From the NCBI GenBank assembly GCA_024516035.1, contig CM044960.1, forward strand, positions 15,161,880 through 15,225,879: a stretch of DNA of 64,000 nucleotides, given 5' to 3'. Below are positions 24,701-33,262 of the stretch, piece after piece. The stretch is from Bactericera cockerelli (Eukaryota > Arthropoda > Insecta > Hemiptera > Triozidae). Positions within the stretch are counted from its first letter, which is position 1. The number at the start of each line of letters is the position of its first letter. The position numbers and the translations under genes are program-made. Below the pieces are notes generated by a model. It was not told the DNA's origin, ran no database searches, and saw only the letters and a program-made list of their open reading frames with translations.

Positions 24701-25582
24701 TCAAATAGGTATTTTTTTTTAATTTTTCTCCCTGTTAAAAATTCATTTATTCACACAAGATTAGACTTTTAAAGGGGACATGTTATAGTGAACTTTGCAA
24801 GTCTGTCAAGGTTACACTTTAATGTCAATTTCATTTTCTCAACTGGAACGACCTTAATTTCGTTGCATAATTATTCAGATTCTCAAAAAAATTGACCTTA
24901 TTTAAGTATACACATTAATTTTCATTTTACTTCGTTCCCGATCTTTTTAATGTCAAAATCTCGTTGACATAATTATTTGGATAATACAGTGTCCACTGTC
25001 CATGTTAATAAGGTGTAATATTTTTTTTTTTTTTTTTTGCTTGGAACTGTTGCTCAGGCACTACCATGCACTTCTTCTTTTTATTAAACAAAAATTAAAA
25101 AAATCCATTTTCAAACACATCATAATTTTTGTTTTCTGAATTTCAGGTACTACTACAAGCACGACATATTGAGATCCGTTGATGGGCGGCTCATCTATCA
25201 GTTCGGAGCCAACGCCGTGGGCTGGCAGTCCGAGAACCCCATAGACCCTGGAGAAAGGGTGACCCTCAGTTCTAGTCTATCACGCGCCTCTAGACAGCAC
25301 CATCCAGACCAACCTCTCACCAGTCATGTGAACCGCCAACAACCTATCATCAGACAAGTTGCTCAAGACTCAATGCCCAGAGAGCTCACCTATGATCTCC
25401 TCAGCAGACAGATCAGCCTTCAGGATCCTATCCCGAGACAACTGGCCCATGAATCTGTCACTAGACAACTGGCTCATGAATCCGTCACTAGACAACTGGC
25501 TCATGATTCTGTCACTAGACAACTGGCACATGAATCCGTCACAAGTCACCTGGCCCATGAATCCGTCGTGAGACAACTATAA
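2571..25582 (+). CDS. ETS-family transcription factor with SAM/Pointed domain (multi-exon; one exon missing in gap)
   Basis: Predicted sequence-specific DNA-binding nuclear transcription factor. Exons seen: 2571-3565, 8256-8376, 10975-11238, 21436-21519 and 25147-25582. The phases join exactly (0, 1, 1, then 1 out of exon 4). The last exon needs a 2-nt donor phase, so one exon with phase 1 in and 2 out is absent between 21519 and 25147, where the 100-N gap sits. Order: a Pro/Ser/His-rich low-complexity region; a Lys-rich basic segment; a SAM/Pointed domain (starts LWTNEDVKSW, ends LYSRLEEV); a Ser/Gly linker; then the ETS recognition-helix end and wing (YYYKHDILRS, then GRLIYQFGANAVGW). The YQFG..A.GW ending resembles ELF3/ELF5/EHF (ESE-type) ETS domains more than Ets1 or Eip74EF; the subfamily is an inference. 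The C-terminus is a 9-residue repeat array. The start codon is not seen, and upstream exons may lie left of the window. The 10-kb third intron holds an antisense LINE. Confidence 0.85.
3974..4455. mobile_element. Foldback element with inverted and direct repeats
   Basis: Arms of about 100 bp at 3975-4078 and 4247-4347 are inverted copies (accggcccccatgttggggc against gccccaacatgggggccggt). Two direct copies ending attcaggggtttccagactt lie at about 4078-4160 and 4360-4440. The right side ends caccctgtata, typical of TA-inserting DNA elements. No ORF. Confidence 0.65.
7284..7478 (-). repeat. tRNA-derived SINE, family C
   Basis: Reverse copy: gtggaaggtaaccaccaggc, then the body gtggtcacaaactcaaatta, then the tRNA-like head (ggattcgaaccaacgg, ctggattaccagac). 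Confidence 0.8.
7818..8010 (+). repeat. tRNA-derived SINE, family A
   Basis: Head gtcccggtagttcagtggta; the tRNA B-box part is partly deleted (ccagaggtgacaagttatc). The body and the end cgggcagtatataaagcgat are intact. It ends in (att)n. Confidence 0.8.
8256..8376 (+). CDS. ETS factor exon: basic linker
   Basis: The acceptor is cccgtttcag and the donor gtaagc. It enters in phase 0 and leaves in phase 1, matching both neighbours. It encodes about 40 residues, Lys-rich at first (TPEKKGKRPSE) and ending KDTTKITIKF. No domain is recognised; assignment to this gene rests on strand, phase and spacing. Confidence 0.65.
8428..8608 (-). repeat. SINE family E fragment
   Basis: Reverse body with ttaaagggcggggttattgc and caatctcttccacccaa, starting cgctttattaggtataaa. 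It lacks a clear tRNA head. Confidence 0.7.
9091..9172 (+). repeat. Poly(G) tracts
   Basis: Two G runs lie within 80 bp, the second about 25 G long, in an otherwise AT-rich intron. They have G-quadruplex potential and are also a common place for sequencing length errors. Confidence 0.85.
9915..10110 (+). repeat. tRNA-derived SINE, family A (near full length)
   Basis: gtcccggtagctcagtggta, ggtcgcgggtttgaaatcc, gacatgacaagttatcc, ending ggcagtttaaataaggcgat and (tta)n. Confidence 0.85.
10975..11238 (+). CDS. ETS factor exon: SAM/Pointed domain
   Basis: The acceptor is gccaccccag and the donor gtgagt. One exon carries the whole SAM/PNT fold: LWTNEDVKSWC at the start, a central LFSDDLDGPKLLEM and the closing GENLYSRLEEV. 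In ETS proteins this domain mediates protein-protein contacts such as kinase docking or oligomerisation. Confidence 0.82.
11428..11592 (+). repeat. SINE family B, 3' part
   Basis: It starts within the family B body (cctcgtgaggaaaaatgagt) and runs to ataataacacaaagaaacac. It is preceded by short tandem tagtatagtctgtcat repeats (11295-11427). Confidence 0.75.
11612..11752 (+). repeat. tRNA-derived SINE, family A, 3' truncated
   Basis: The intact tRNA-like head gtcccggtagctcagtggta and B box ggttcgaaacccagcc are followed by a body that stops at gggcttact, where a family H sequence (11753-11905) begins. Confidence 0.8.
11753..11905 (+). repeat. Interspersed repeat, family H
   Basis: Shares gtctcgctagaggactat, gactagccaaacctagcttg and aaaaagttcaagttctcgtg with the reverse copy at 50878-51136 and a fragment at 62873-62937. 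No ORF; class unknown. Confidence 0.55.
12758..16492 (-). CDS. LINE ORF2: endonuclease, reverse transcriptase, RNase H
   Basis: 1244 aa from an ATG at 16492. An APE-type endonuclease lies at about 1-220 (IIQWNVNG, IQETHL, VGDFNAHSTLWG, SDHYPI). RT lies at about 455-730 (GPDGVSYIFLK, NYRPISL, FLDIQKAFD, GIVQGSSLSPLLF). The catalytic box is FIDDL at about 681, where F/Y-ADD is usual, and both aspartates are kept. RNase H lies at about 975-1095 (FTDGSKS, SAELIGIL, ISDSLSAL, WCPSHCGIEGNEMVDRA). A C-terminal C-x-C...H...C motif (CECGVQLTVVHILVCP) is at about 1190. The protein nicks target DNA and copies element RNA there. No stops or frameshifts. Confidence 0.93.
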   Translation of the reverse strand: MNNTIIQWNVNGLSVHLDDLKCLIKDLNPIIICIQETHLSPAYNPCLKNYDLHRYDFNGGSIACGGVCTFVHNSCFSKNVTINCPFQNIVVQVKVPGLSQLLSICNVYFPPNVQYFEADLTDIKRQLTAPFLIVGDFNAHSTLWGDTNNDFKGKEIENFLLLNNDVNLLNNGSPTHYNLSYLSHSAIDLSLCSTSLFLDIDWEITEDLHNSDHYPIVLSLQGISNPSLSSNNFEIWNYEKANWELFQSKINFNFINFNSFPDNIINIDSIIDSMNSNILSAAKAAIPLKKISTNKTSVPWWDEDVKKVIRKRRKCLRTLKRNPSIENKIEFQKARAIARRTVKLKKRVGWTDFVSSIDQSTSSAEMFFKMNKLRGKYVPRHISALQDNNNPSNLVFDPPNIANMLASHFSCVSSDSNYTPSFLEHKKNCEKSPITFSFSRVDTYNSPIEFHELLLALKTSTSKASGPDGVSYIFLKNLPNAALQKILDIFNYIWVSGDFPTSWNKSLILPLLKPGKDRLVASNYRPISLINCCSKLLEKIVNKRLSYFLEKQKLLNQFQSGGRCKRSTVDNLAYLEHVVATGFAKTECTMALFLDIQKAFDCTWRYKIIKNLMSLGIDGFILRYLWSFLSNRVISVKCNGVVSNPHTLTNGIVQGSSLSPLLFVVFLNEMLSVIKLPVRSLLFIDDLLICIKGKNIDSMQNILQTTLNDLESWANLNGITFSTDPQKSVCIRFSRRRRIDPITLYYAGQRLCFLDKTKFLGLVWDSKLRWNNHIDYVKSRALSSLNPLKIVCNSKWSLSRATLHKFYCAYVLPIFDYGCTIYGSAKDHLLAKLNPVHHAGIRLVTGALRTSPVPSLYIESSIPPLSIRRDKLLMNYVTKIFASPLNPMHKLFLNNNFSVDNFGKKPVPLTVRYKLISEFHSTLVQNNIAPYNPCLPPWSHHMPEIDLSLSAHKKSITCPIQFRVLFNDIIHSKFQDHTLCFTDGSKSSESTSCAFSIDGSVHSSSLSSINSIFSAELIGILLCLENISENNDFSTPSTRFLIISDSLSALTALGNMLYIHPIVSKLHDLWKELTLKGLDISFMWCPSHCGIEGNEMVDRAASRPTHPSQRNLCAPDDIKPHIISLIQDNLKKYWNSIDPNNKLKRIKPNIGVWQSSHRSNRKEEVILTRMRIGHTLLTHGHLFRRENPPDCECGVQLTVVHILVCPVLTPIRTSLSTPPSLEDDKNGIDSLMLYLKRTRLFRKI
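16493..17212 (-). other. LINE inter-ORF spacer with imperfect repeats
   Basis: 720 bp between ORF1 and ORF2. It has an A-rich stretch (about 16575-16630) and two to three imperfect copies of a roughly 80-90 bp unit containing gagcagagtacaatttttga (about 16757, 16832 and a decayed third near 16920). No ORF. It is much longer than the few-base or overlapping junction common in two-ORF LINEs. Confidence 0.65.
17213..18610 (-). CDS. LINE ORF1, gag-like nucleic-acid-binding protein
   Basis: Encodes about 465 aa. The first ATG of the frame is at 18610, with a second directly after it; an upstream in-frame GTG at 18619 is unlikely to be the start. One CCHC zinc knuckle (CFRCHAEGHLSRNCP, about residues 200-214) follows a region that probably folds as an RRM-like domain, by family analogy. 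The C-terminal half is Pro/Ser-rich and low complexity. ORF1 proteins coat element RNA and act as nucleic-acid chaperones. The TAA is at 17213-17215. Confidence 0.85.
   Translation of the reverse strand: MMFSNALMKNLPVSSRISYIPRPGFNKSPTPQVDNLYLSKKCGFTLPFDPDVTMDDYLCSIGDIVGDKNIIFAGKNNGVVKIHLSNEYEVTKLFETHPQIVINGKAFILRRLVDHGHRIFLMNVDPDIPDALLIEELSKHVKVVSPMRFVSLGIRNGRFSHIIGYRRMVFVDDVEKIPNFFNVFYDDKNYKIFTLIDKVKCFRCHAEGHLSRNCPQANEEQAQPKTPAQDRLLEALSSNPSSFKPSEEPIIFTPPLANTSSSVDAFMPSFASPAPPPQRKEFPLLTAKPVDNIVTPTEISTISPIISGSGNEVEHNNLVPNESMDTSGGDVKIKKRACDSSPDASCVDKKVCTDQNTELSPVIPLLAKYDVIMDPTVFIRLMESLKNKNPIKKVEVISSSFDENPNEVASLFEKLSTDASLEPKLKNKFKNLAKSVRTGIISNQPLDVPSNDTTRSSSQSITPKI
20757..20985. repeat. Interspersed repeat, family F
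   Basis: Shares acccagcctgg, ttggacgttgcttaacttca, gtgattggatgagaactt and acgtgccatctccgctggc with copies near 49780-49925, 40880-41000 and 36712-36790. Class not recognised. Confidence 0.5.
21075..21231 (-). repeat. SINE family E fragment
   Basis: Reverse body: taaagggcggggtttttgcc, then gtggcaatctcttccaccc. Confidence 0.7.
21436..21519 (+). CDS. ETS factor exon: Ser/Gly-rich linker
   Basis: The acceptor is ttgatttcag and the donor gtaaga. It joins the SAM exon by completing a TCT serine codon, then reads GSEGSTAQTSGSGNSDANSD. It leaves in phase 1. The short acidic/Ser linker lies between the Pointed and ETS domains. The other two frames are also open over this length, so the frame choice rests on phase matching. 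Confidence 0.7.
21737..21930 (+). repeat. tRNA-derived SINE, family C
   Basis: The head segment ggtaatccaggtagcgtagg and B box agttcgaatcccaccc lead into the body ttcctcattaatttgagttt and the end gatgccttccattaaagagt. Confidence 0.8.
23622..24160 (+). repeat. SINE family E split by a Helitron-like insertion
   Basis: The left part (gattgccataggcaataacc) and right part (gtattttaatttttaccatc, ending ttaataataataatgg) match the two halves of the uninterrupted copy at 1811-2090. The interruption includes the element at 23840-24080. Confidence 0.65.
23840..24080 (-). mobile_element. Helitron-like non-autonomous element (reverse copy)
   Basis: The reverse complement matches the cleaner copy at 34107-34348, including the hairpin gcccgctttgcgggc, atccctttttcgccaatggc-like body and the cagtgagtgactttgac end. 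The terminal CTAG has mutated. Confidence 0.65.
24397..24496. other. Assembly gap (100 N) probably hiding an ETS exon
   Basis: Exactly 100 N, the usual placeholder for a gap of unknown size. I saw no sequence for the N-terminal half of the ETS domain (LWEFL...KLSRA-type motifs) between 21520 and 25146. The missing exon must enter in phase 1 and leave in phase 2. Confidence 0.95.
25147..25582 (+). CDS. ETS factor last coding exon: ETS wing and repeat tail
   Basis: The acceptor is gaatttcag. The first base completes the Arg codon expected before YYYK. It encodes the last third of an ETS domain (YYYKHDILRSVDGRLIYQFG), then a Ser/Arg/His/Gln segment, then tandem 9-residue repeats of the RQLAHESVT type up to the TAA at 25580-25582. 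The DNA repeat continues past the stop. Confidence 0.85.
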
Positions 25583-25775
25583 TGTAGAAGGACTTTCAAA
25601 TTTTCTATTGTGAGACAACAAGCTCAGGATTTTTTCCCAAAAAAGCCATCATAGGATTTTATTGCGAGTCAACTAGCTTAGGACTCTGTCTCGAAATAAC
25701 TAGCTCAGGATTATCTAGAGACAACTAGCGCAGGATTTTGTCTCGAGACAACTAGGTCAGAATTCTGTCTTTCTA
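25340..25775 (+). repeat. 27-bp minisatellite spanning the end of the ETS ORF and its 3' flank
   Basis: The unit is close to agacaactggcycatgaat plus cygtcact (27 bp, 9 codons). Five clean copies precede the stop, with more degenerate copies upstream. After the TAA, further decayed copies continue to about 25775 (agacaactagcgcaggattt and similar), out of frame and broken. Confidence 0.8.
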
Positions 25776-26658
25776 GAACATTTAACTATTGATACAAGAT
25801 TCAAAGAAACTTGTTCAAAAACCTACTCATGGATTTTTCAACTTCAACACACAAAAAACACCAATGTACACAGAAGCCAACAAAAATAGAGAAACGTTGA
25901 GAAAAAAAAATCACTTTATCACTTACGAATTTAAAGTTTATCACTTACTATGTAATGGAAATGATTTAGCTGTACATGAATATTGATAGTTTTTTTTTAA
26001 TGTACATAGTATCAGTTAAAAAGAAGTACCTATAGTATATACCATACCTACCTTTCCAATATGTACGTATCTAATAATTCTGATGGAATAATAATTTTAA
26101 AATTTATTAGATGGAAAGCTTTCAAATCGATATTTTGGTAATTCCATGTGGTGCTGTACACCTAATTATACACCAGGCAAGAATAATGCAAAAAAAGTTT
26201 TAGTTAAAAACATAAAGTTGTTTTGAATCCAGTTCATACATACATACTCAATTACTCATTCCTACAAAACTGAGTATTCTGTGAGAGTAAAAGTACTCTA
26301 TCATCACATTCTTGCAGGATAAAGTGAGTATCGTAATGTTTTGTATTATACTGTTTGATTATCCTTTATTAGGGTTCCATTGGTTTCACATACATAGTAT
26401 TTTTTCGTCTGACTTATGTAAAGTTTTACAAATTGAAAAGTAAAGGAAACCTATCATGTTTAGTCAATAGTCAGTATGTATTTGGTATTATACATAGACA
26501 GTATAGAGTTTATACTATAGACACAATAGCAATGATATTGTTTACCACTACCATAAGTGCGCGAACACAACTGATGCATATACCCTGGGTTAGTATTAGT
26601 ACCTACACGCTATGGTACCACGGAAAAAAATAATCCAACCATGTTATTAAATGTAACT

Positions 26659-26749
26659 AGCCACAACGGAGTCCCGAAAATCGTCTATATCAAGCTGTAG
26701 GTACCAGGGTGTAGGGTATAGGTAGGTCAGGGTCCTCGTTGTGCCGGCC
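26659..26749. mobile_element. Palindromic MITE, half copy
   Basis: Shares gtcccgaaaatcgtctatat, caagctgtaggtaccaggg and agggtcctcgttgtg with the fuller copy at 32858-33036. Confidence 0.6.
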
Positions 26750-29700
26750 TACAAAGAAACAGGGTATTGCAAATTGGTCATTTCTTTTTATTTATTTTCA
26801 ACTATTGAGACTAAAAAATAATTATTTGTTGATAGTGCCTAATAATAATGATAACATTAATTGTTTATCTTATAATAGCCCACTTACAAAACCTGAGGTT
26901 AAAAAAAAGGTACCTAGCTCTGTTTATTTGGACATCTAACAGTGGTAAGAATCCAGCTTTGCTACTTCCAGAAAAAACGCGAAAATTGATACTTTTTAGC
27001 ACATCTTATGGTTTATGGTAAATTTCGTGTCGAATAACACCAAAATCGGTTCAGTCCATATGCTACAATTGAATTTCAAATTCATGTGTGAACAAAATTA
27101 AAAGCCGAGAGACCTCCAACTTTCCCATGCTTTTTGGTGAGACTCAACCCTCATAAATCACAGATAAAACCACCACTAAGTTGGTGGACAAGGCGTTAAC
27201 TGATAGATTAAAAAAAAAAATCGTAGGAATTGACTGAAATAAAAATGAATTTAGGATGCTTCTATTAACTATCAACTTCTATTGGGCTGTAATGTATCTT
27301 TGTCTAATATTACATGTGTTGTTCTTTCTTTTAAATTTAATTTATTATATTTTACTTAAACTAAAGTTGAACAGAAAGTGAAAAATTCGGATTAGTCTGC
27401 TAATACTTTGTACCTCTAACAAAATTACATATTTGCTCATTATTTGGTAGCTGTCTAAATGGTTAACATAATTATTTTTAATATTCACTTTAACATTATT
27501 TTATTATTATTATTTATTTTTTCAAGTGCCAATACTCTTGAAATTCTATTAAACAGAAGTAATGGATTTGTCAGCCAAATCCTGGGGAACCATAGTTCAG
27601 GTATTTGTTAGCTGAAATCATCTGTCTATCACCCTTTCTGGCTGGGACCAGGTTTTATGGATTTGAAAGTTGGTATGAAGAAAAAGGAATTTACATATTT
27701 CTTAATGATTGTGATTAAAATAAAAAATTAAGTTCTTGTTAGTAGATATACTAGATAATGCGATAGTTAATCTTTATAATTTGAAGTGACTTAAAAATTG
27801 ATTTACTCAAAATGCTGACTGATTGATTCGATTTCAGAATAATATAATTTTCAATAATTTCAGACTTTTTTGGCAATACAACAATAATAGTAACATTGGA
27901 CAGTTGTGGTATTGGAGTATAAATTGAATCTTATCCATCCCGTACTATTACCCCCATCCCCAATGGGAAAATATTTGCCACTGGAGTGCTGGATCAGTAC
28001 AAAATCTTAAGAGCACCACAGGATTGTAGATATCTTTCACAATAGCTGATTATTTAATACATTTATTAACTCTAAGCCAGCTGTGCTCTCAATTTAAAGT
28101 GACTTTCTTTGTTGTAGTTTAAAATATTCTACGCGAGCTTATTAAACGTATTAGGATAATGTTCTTATTAGGAAATTATTACAGGAACGAGGGTTGTGTA
28201 CATAGTACAAGAAAGGTTTGTGTCTGTGTTGTCTGAGCTTTCTCTTATTATTATATTTATATCTCTTTCTTATCTAGTATTAATGATTGTTGTTTTGTTA
28301 CTGTTGTTCTTTTTGTTAAATTTCTATCTAGATAAATTATAAATTTAATATAATTAATTATAAAAAATCTCTTGCTATAAAAAACACAGTAATTTTGCCA
28401 CTATTTTGTTCACTGTTATTATCTGTGGCAAGATTCCACTAAGGCAACATAAATGAAGCGTCCTACACTAAGGCAATCTGAAGCATGCTGCAGGTTACCT
28501 AGCAAGTTGCTTTATGCAGGGTGTAAATGAATGTATGGACGATCATTCAGGAGTAGGTTCCTGAATCCTGGGCACGATTTAGATGGTGTTCATTCCCTAG
28601 AAAAATCCCGAAAAAATGCTTCCTCTCTCTAGAGCTGTCAAATTTTACAAAAAGTGTTTTTTCGCTCTTACCCTCAAACTAATGAAGCTATTGAAATGAT
28701 ATTTTGTGCACTTCATAAATTTATGATTCTATCAACACTACATAACTTGAATAGTGTTATATATTGATAACGTCCTCATGTTTGTCTGTCTGTACGGGGT
28801 CTCAAATCTTTTATGGAAAAAAAATCAATTTTAAATAGCTCACATCAAGGGCTACATCTTTCTGTACAAGAAAGCTCAGAAGAACTTCTCTGTAGGATGC
28901 ACTAGATACAAAAAGCTATGTGTTCCATCTCCATTTTTTTACGTTTTGCAATACAGGTTGACACCCATACATATGCCCCTGAAATTTTTACAATATTCAA
29001 GTCTTGTTAGATTGATGAAATCATCGAGTTATATCATAATTATACTAGCTTGAGTAGTTCGAGAGTGAGAGAAAAATAACGCTTCTATTTTCGACTTTCA
29101 GAACTCTTTTTTAGAAGGAAGAAAAATCATTTTTAATGGGAGTGAATATGCTCCTGAATTTATTATTGTCCAGACATTTATTTACACCCCTATATAGCTC
29201 CATGTCGGTTCTTTAACTATCTCACTTCAATAGAACATTTGAAATGTACAATATTGTACATATTAATTCCTAGTTGGTGAACTCAAAGGAAAAATGAAAG
29301 CCTATGTATGTATCATATCATTTCAATGGATGCCACCGAAGGGCAGTACTGGCTGCGACTAAGATGGCAGGTTCGAGAGTAAAAATTTACCTTTTCACAA
29401 ATTTGATTAAACTATCTCTTGTAATGACGGTGAAGTAAGGCAACGCTGAGCGTGTTGAATACTTGATGGATAACCCCAGTTTCAAACCTTCAAATGGCCT
29501 TTATTTTTTATTTTTTAATTTTTTTTTTAAGTTTAGTGAAAATGGAAGGTAAAGCCCCATCTCGAATGAACTTGAAATTAAATAGTAGTTCAGCAATAAT
29601 AATACTTAGACAAAACTTGCATATTATTATTGAACACTGGCAGTACTTAGTAGGGGGTTACAAAGGATTTTTTATCTGCCACTTACTGCTTTAAATGTAG

Positions 29701-31430
29701 TTAAGCAAAAACATAAAAATATGTTTTTTCTTAACTCAACGTTGATATGTACCCTCATTCTAGTCAAGGCCTTACAGTTATAGTACAATAAAATAGATTT
29801 TTCTAATAGGTATAGTAAAGAGTTTACCTTATACAAATTTTTTGTATAAGCCAAAAAAAAAAAAAAAAAATATGGCAGAAATGGGCCTTCTTATACAAAT
29901 AATCTTTTGTGTTAGGTAAGTGTATTTTACAAAAATGTAAGTAATTCAGCTCAGGTATGTGTGTATATTGTTGTTTTTATCATAAATTAATTATAATATT
30001 TGTTATTATCAAAAAACTTATACATTAACATTTTTTGATTTTACAAGGGCAGATTTTAAAATAACTTTTTTTATATATATTTCATTTTAATGTTTCTTTG
30101 AATTATTTGTTGTACAGTAGCTATTATAGGATTAATTTTTTAGCAGAAGTACCAGTTACTTTCGGCACGAAGCTCCTAAACTGGGTATTGCAAATTGGTT
30201 GAATGATCTTGCCTCTAGTTTTATTTTTCCTCTCTAACAAATAACTGGGTAATTTTCCAAAGGGATTGAAAAGTGGTGACACAGTTTTGATTCATGATGG
30301 TATTATGAATAGGTTCCTACTTAAAATATTATAATAAACAAAGCAAATTTGTATTTCTTTAATCAAAATTGATGTGTCACTCTTTGCCAATCAATTATTT
30401 TGGGTTATCAAAAACATGCTTAGAAGAATAGGTTAGAGAGAATGTTCTACCATATTATAAAAAATCGAGTCACAACTTACACAATAAAAGTAAAAAGTAC
30501 TTACTCATATTTTTACATGCATATTTCCTTTTCTGATTGATATTTAATAAATTGTTTGGAATATTCTTTTTTAAATATTAATGCATTTTCATATTATCTG
30601 CTCACTAGAATGGATACACTAGATGTATAATGTAAGAAGTATGTTCAAAAAATTGTGTGACAGACTATAGTATGGTAGAAATCCGGTCAAATTTCGTAGC
30701 TTTTAAATCTTAATTAATGAATTTTGTTGTAACACGTTAAACACTGGTGATCACAGAACTAGGAGACCAAAATGTAAAAAAAAATCTGTTTTCCTCACAA
30801 TAAAATAGATATAACTATCCAAGAAATCAGTTTTTAAGTGTTACAACTCACTAGAGCTCAAAATGTAAGTTTTTGTTGTGATAAAAAGAATTTTAAGTGT
30901 AACTTTTTAAATAAAAACTAAATGTTATCATTTTTGTAAAATTATCAATGTTGGATGTGATTAAATGAGATTTTTTATTTTCTTTTGTTAAGCTTCCACC
31001 TAAACTTTTCCCACAGGTAATGATGGTCCAAATTTACATCTTCAAAAGGAAAAAATTATAAAAAGTTCATAATTATAATTAAATAGTACACAATTTGATA
31101 CATAATATGAAAAATGGATAATTGAATGTAATTTTCCAAGGTTATCAAAAAATGAATTCATTCAAGAATGCATGCTGTTTTCAACAACACAGAACTACTA
31201 ACAGCTGAACCAATAAAACAAGAGAGAAATGAGTACATTGTTAGATAATATATTATATTTTATTTACAATATTTCATAAATGGGCTGTATAGCAAAAAGG
31301 TAGTGTTATAAGTAGACAGGTAACAATAACATTAATACTTACAAACATTTTGGATAACATATTTTTTCAAGATGACCAATGCGTGTCATGAAAGTTGAAT
31401 AAAAATAATAATGGAATTAATTTACATTTA

Positions 31431-31564
31431 GGGCGAAATTAATAGACAAAATCGATAACCTAAGTCATACGAGTAACATAGCATCGGTTTTCCCCATCTC
31501 AGACAGTAGGCAAATCGAAACTTACCACTACAGAGGTATTACAAAAAAAGTCTATTAATTCCGC
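31431..31564. mobile_element. MITE with gggcgaaattaatagac termini (copy 1)
   Basis: About 134 bp with terminal inverted repeats gggcgaaattaatagac and gtctattaattccgcc. Other copies are at 38102-38230 and 44709-44841. The sites are flanked by TTA-like bases. Confidence 0.8.
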
Positions 31565-32121
31565 CTTCAATAAATGATAGGACTTGGTCCGTTTACTCCA
31601 GTGATTATTTAATAATTTAATGTACATCATAGGTATGTATTATTGCAACCAAACTAGGTATCAAACAAATTACTGGGTTGGGCACTAGTCTGTTTGCTAT
31701 GTAAGGGTCCCTCAATATGCAATTAAGAATGCATGTAAGAGCATACATACGATTTTTTGTCGCAGTGAGAGTGAAGTGAAGTTTCATAGAGATAAAAAAA
31801 GAAGAATAGTTCGAATAAGGTTTTACAGTGGTATGACTATGTATTATTATATCTAACCTGATTGAAAGGTTGTTATTGTATGATATGGAAAGCAAGGCTA
31901 AAATGCTATGATGGACTAGGCTGTGTTTATCAATGGCAGGATTTGGAGTAATAGATTGGTGTTAGATAAACAATAAAAATACATCTTAAAATTATGGTTT
32001 ATTACTTGATCTAGCATACTACATATTTAAAAAGACACGTTTTATCACTTGAAGAGTTTAACAAATAAGCTGCAGCTGTGACACATTTAGTAGGTTTATT
32101 GTTGGCTATTAGTAATCATAA

Positions 32122-32313
32122 GATAATAATAATAATATGGCCTTATTTATACTGCCTGATTAGGACTCTTTAAAGTCCCATTATTCCAGCAGTAAGCCCA
32201 AGTATAATTACTATGTGGTAAAAATTCCAAATGGGAGGATAACTTGTCATGTCTCGGCTGGGTTTCGAACCCACGAACTCTGAAATCTTTGGATTCACAG
32301 AGTGCCAGGACAG
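32122..32313 (-). repeat. tRNA-derived SINE, family A
   Basis: Reverse copy: ggccttatttatactgcctg at its end, cttgtcatgtctcggctggg and gtttcgaacccacgaac in the tRNA-like head. Confidence 0.85.
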
Positions 32314-32857
32314 ACTAGATATAAATAATTATATACCAGGAATAATAATGGATCAGTTTTATTTTTCCAATAACTTTTTCTCAAGGTACGAGTTTGAAAA
32401 TTTGCACTGATAATCTCAACAATATTTTACACATTTCCTGAAAGTTTCATGCAAACAAGAGACTTTTCTTTTTGTAAGATGTTACAGGTTACACATATTA
32501 CTTGTATTATGAATTTTTGGGGACTATAACTCTCCTTTTGGTTACAAGACCAACCTCTTCAAAGTGGAAAAAAAAGAGGCCTTCTCTTGTTATTTTTTTT
32601 ATATATACTAAATTTCAAGATATATTATATGTAAAACATTGATGAGATTAACAGTGCAAATTTTCAGACTCGTACTAAGAAGAAAAAAAGGTACTGAAAA
32701 AATAAAACTGATGCGTTTAAAAGCCTTCTCTCTTCGAGAGCCACCTTAAAAGAAAAAAGTAATTGGGTGAAGCATTAAAAAGAACATTCTATTGCCTCAT
32801 AATACAAATCTTCAAGTAAAATAACTGAAGGCAGTTTTCTTCTTAGGGCTCTTAGTT

Positions 32858-33036
32858 GGCGGTCACAACGAGGACCCTGGACCCTAGACCCTACACCAAG
32901 ATATAGAAGATTTTCGGGACTCCTTTGAGGCCGCTTACATTTAGTCCCGAAAATCGTCTATATCAAGCTGTAGGTGCCAGGGTCGAGGGTGTGGGGCTGT
33001 GGGGTATAGGCCCAGGGTCGTCTTTGTGGCCGCCTG
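32858..33036. mobile_element. Palindromic MITE
   Basis: Imperfect inverted arms: ggcggtcacaacgaggaccc against cagggtcgtctttgtggccg, and gaagattttcgggact against agtcccgaaaatcgtc. No ORF. Confidence 0.65.
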
Positions 33037-33262
33037 CTTAGACTGAAGGAATTTAGCACTGGATCAAAAATAAATCCATACAGCCACTAAAATTTAAATG
33101 TTTCACTTAAATTCACTTCTTAGGAAATGGAACATGGGAAGGAGGTTCTCTAAAGAGTATAACTAGTGCTTTACTTGGCCTGTCAGCACAGAACAAGCAG
33201 TTCTATGGTGCTAACAGTTTCCTAAAGCACCAGTTTTCAGTAGCACCAAATTACCAACCTCC

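Larger units (their letters stand above)
21520..25146. other. ETS intronic sequence with gap and repeats
   Basis: It contains SINE C (21737-21930), SINE E interrupted by a Helitron-like copy (23622-24160) and the N gap. No ETS-domain exon is visible in the sequenced part. Confidence 0.6.
25583..33262. other. Intergenic region between ETS factor and CHMP2A
   Basis: 7.7 kb, AT-rich, with no convincing exon on either strand. It holds the decayed minisatellite (to 25775), a palindromic MITE fragment (26659-26749), a MITE (31431-31564), a minus SINE A (32122-32313) and a palindromic MITE (32858-33036). It also has scattered remnants such as tcggttcagtccatatgct near 27050. Confidence 0.6.
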
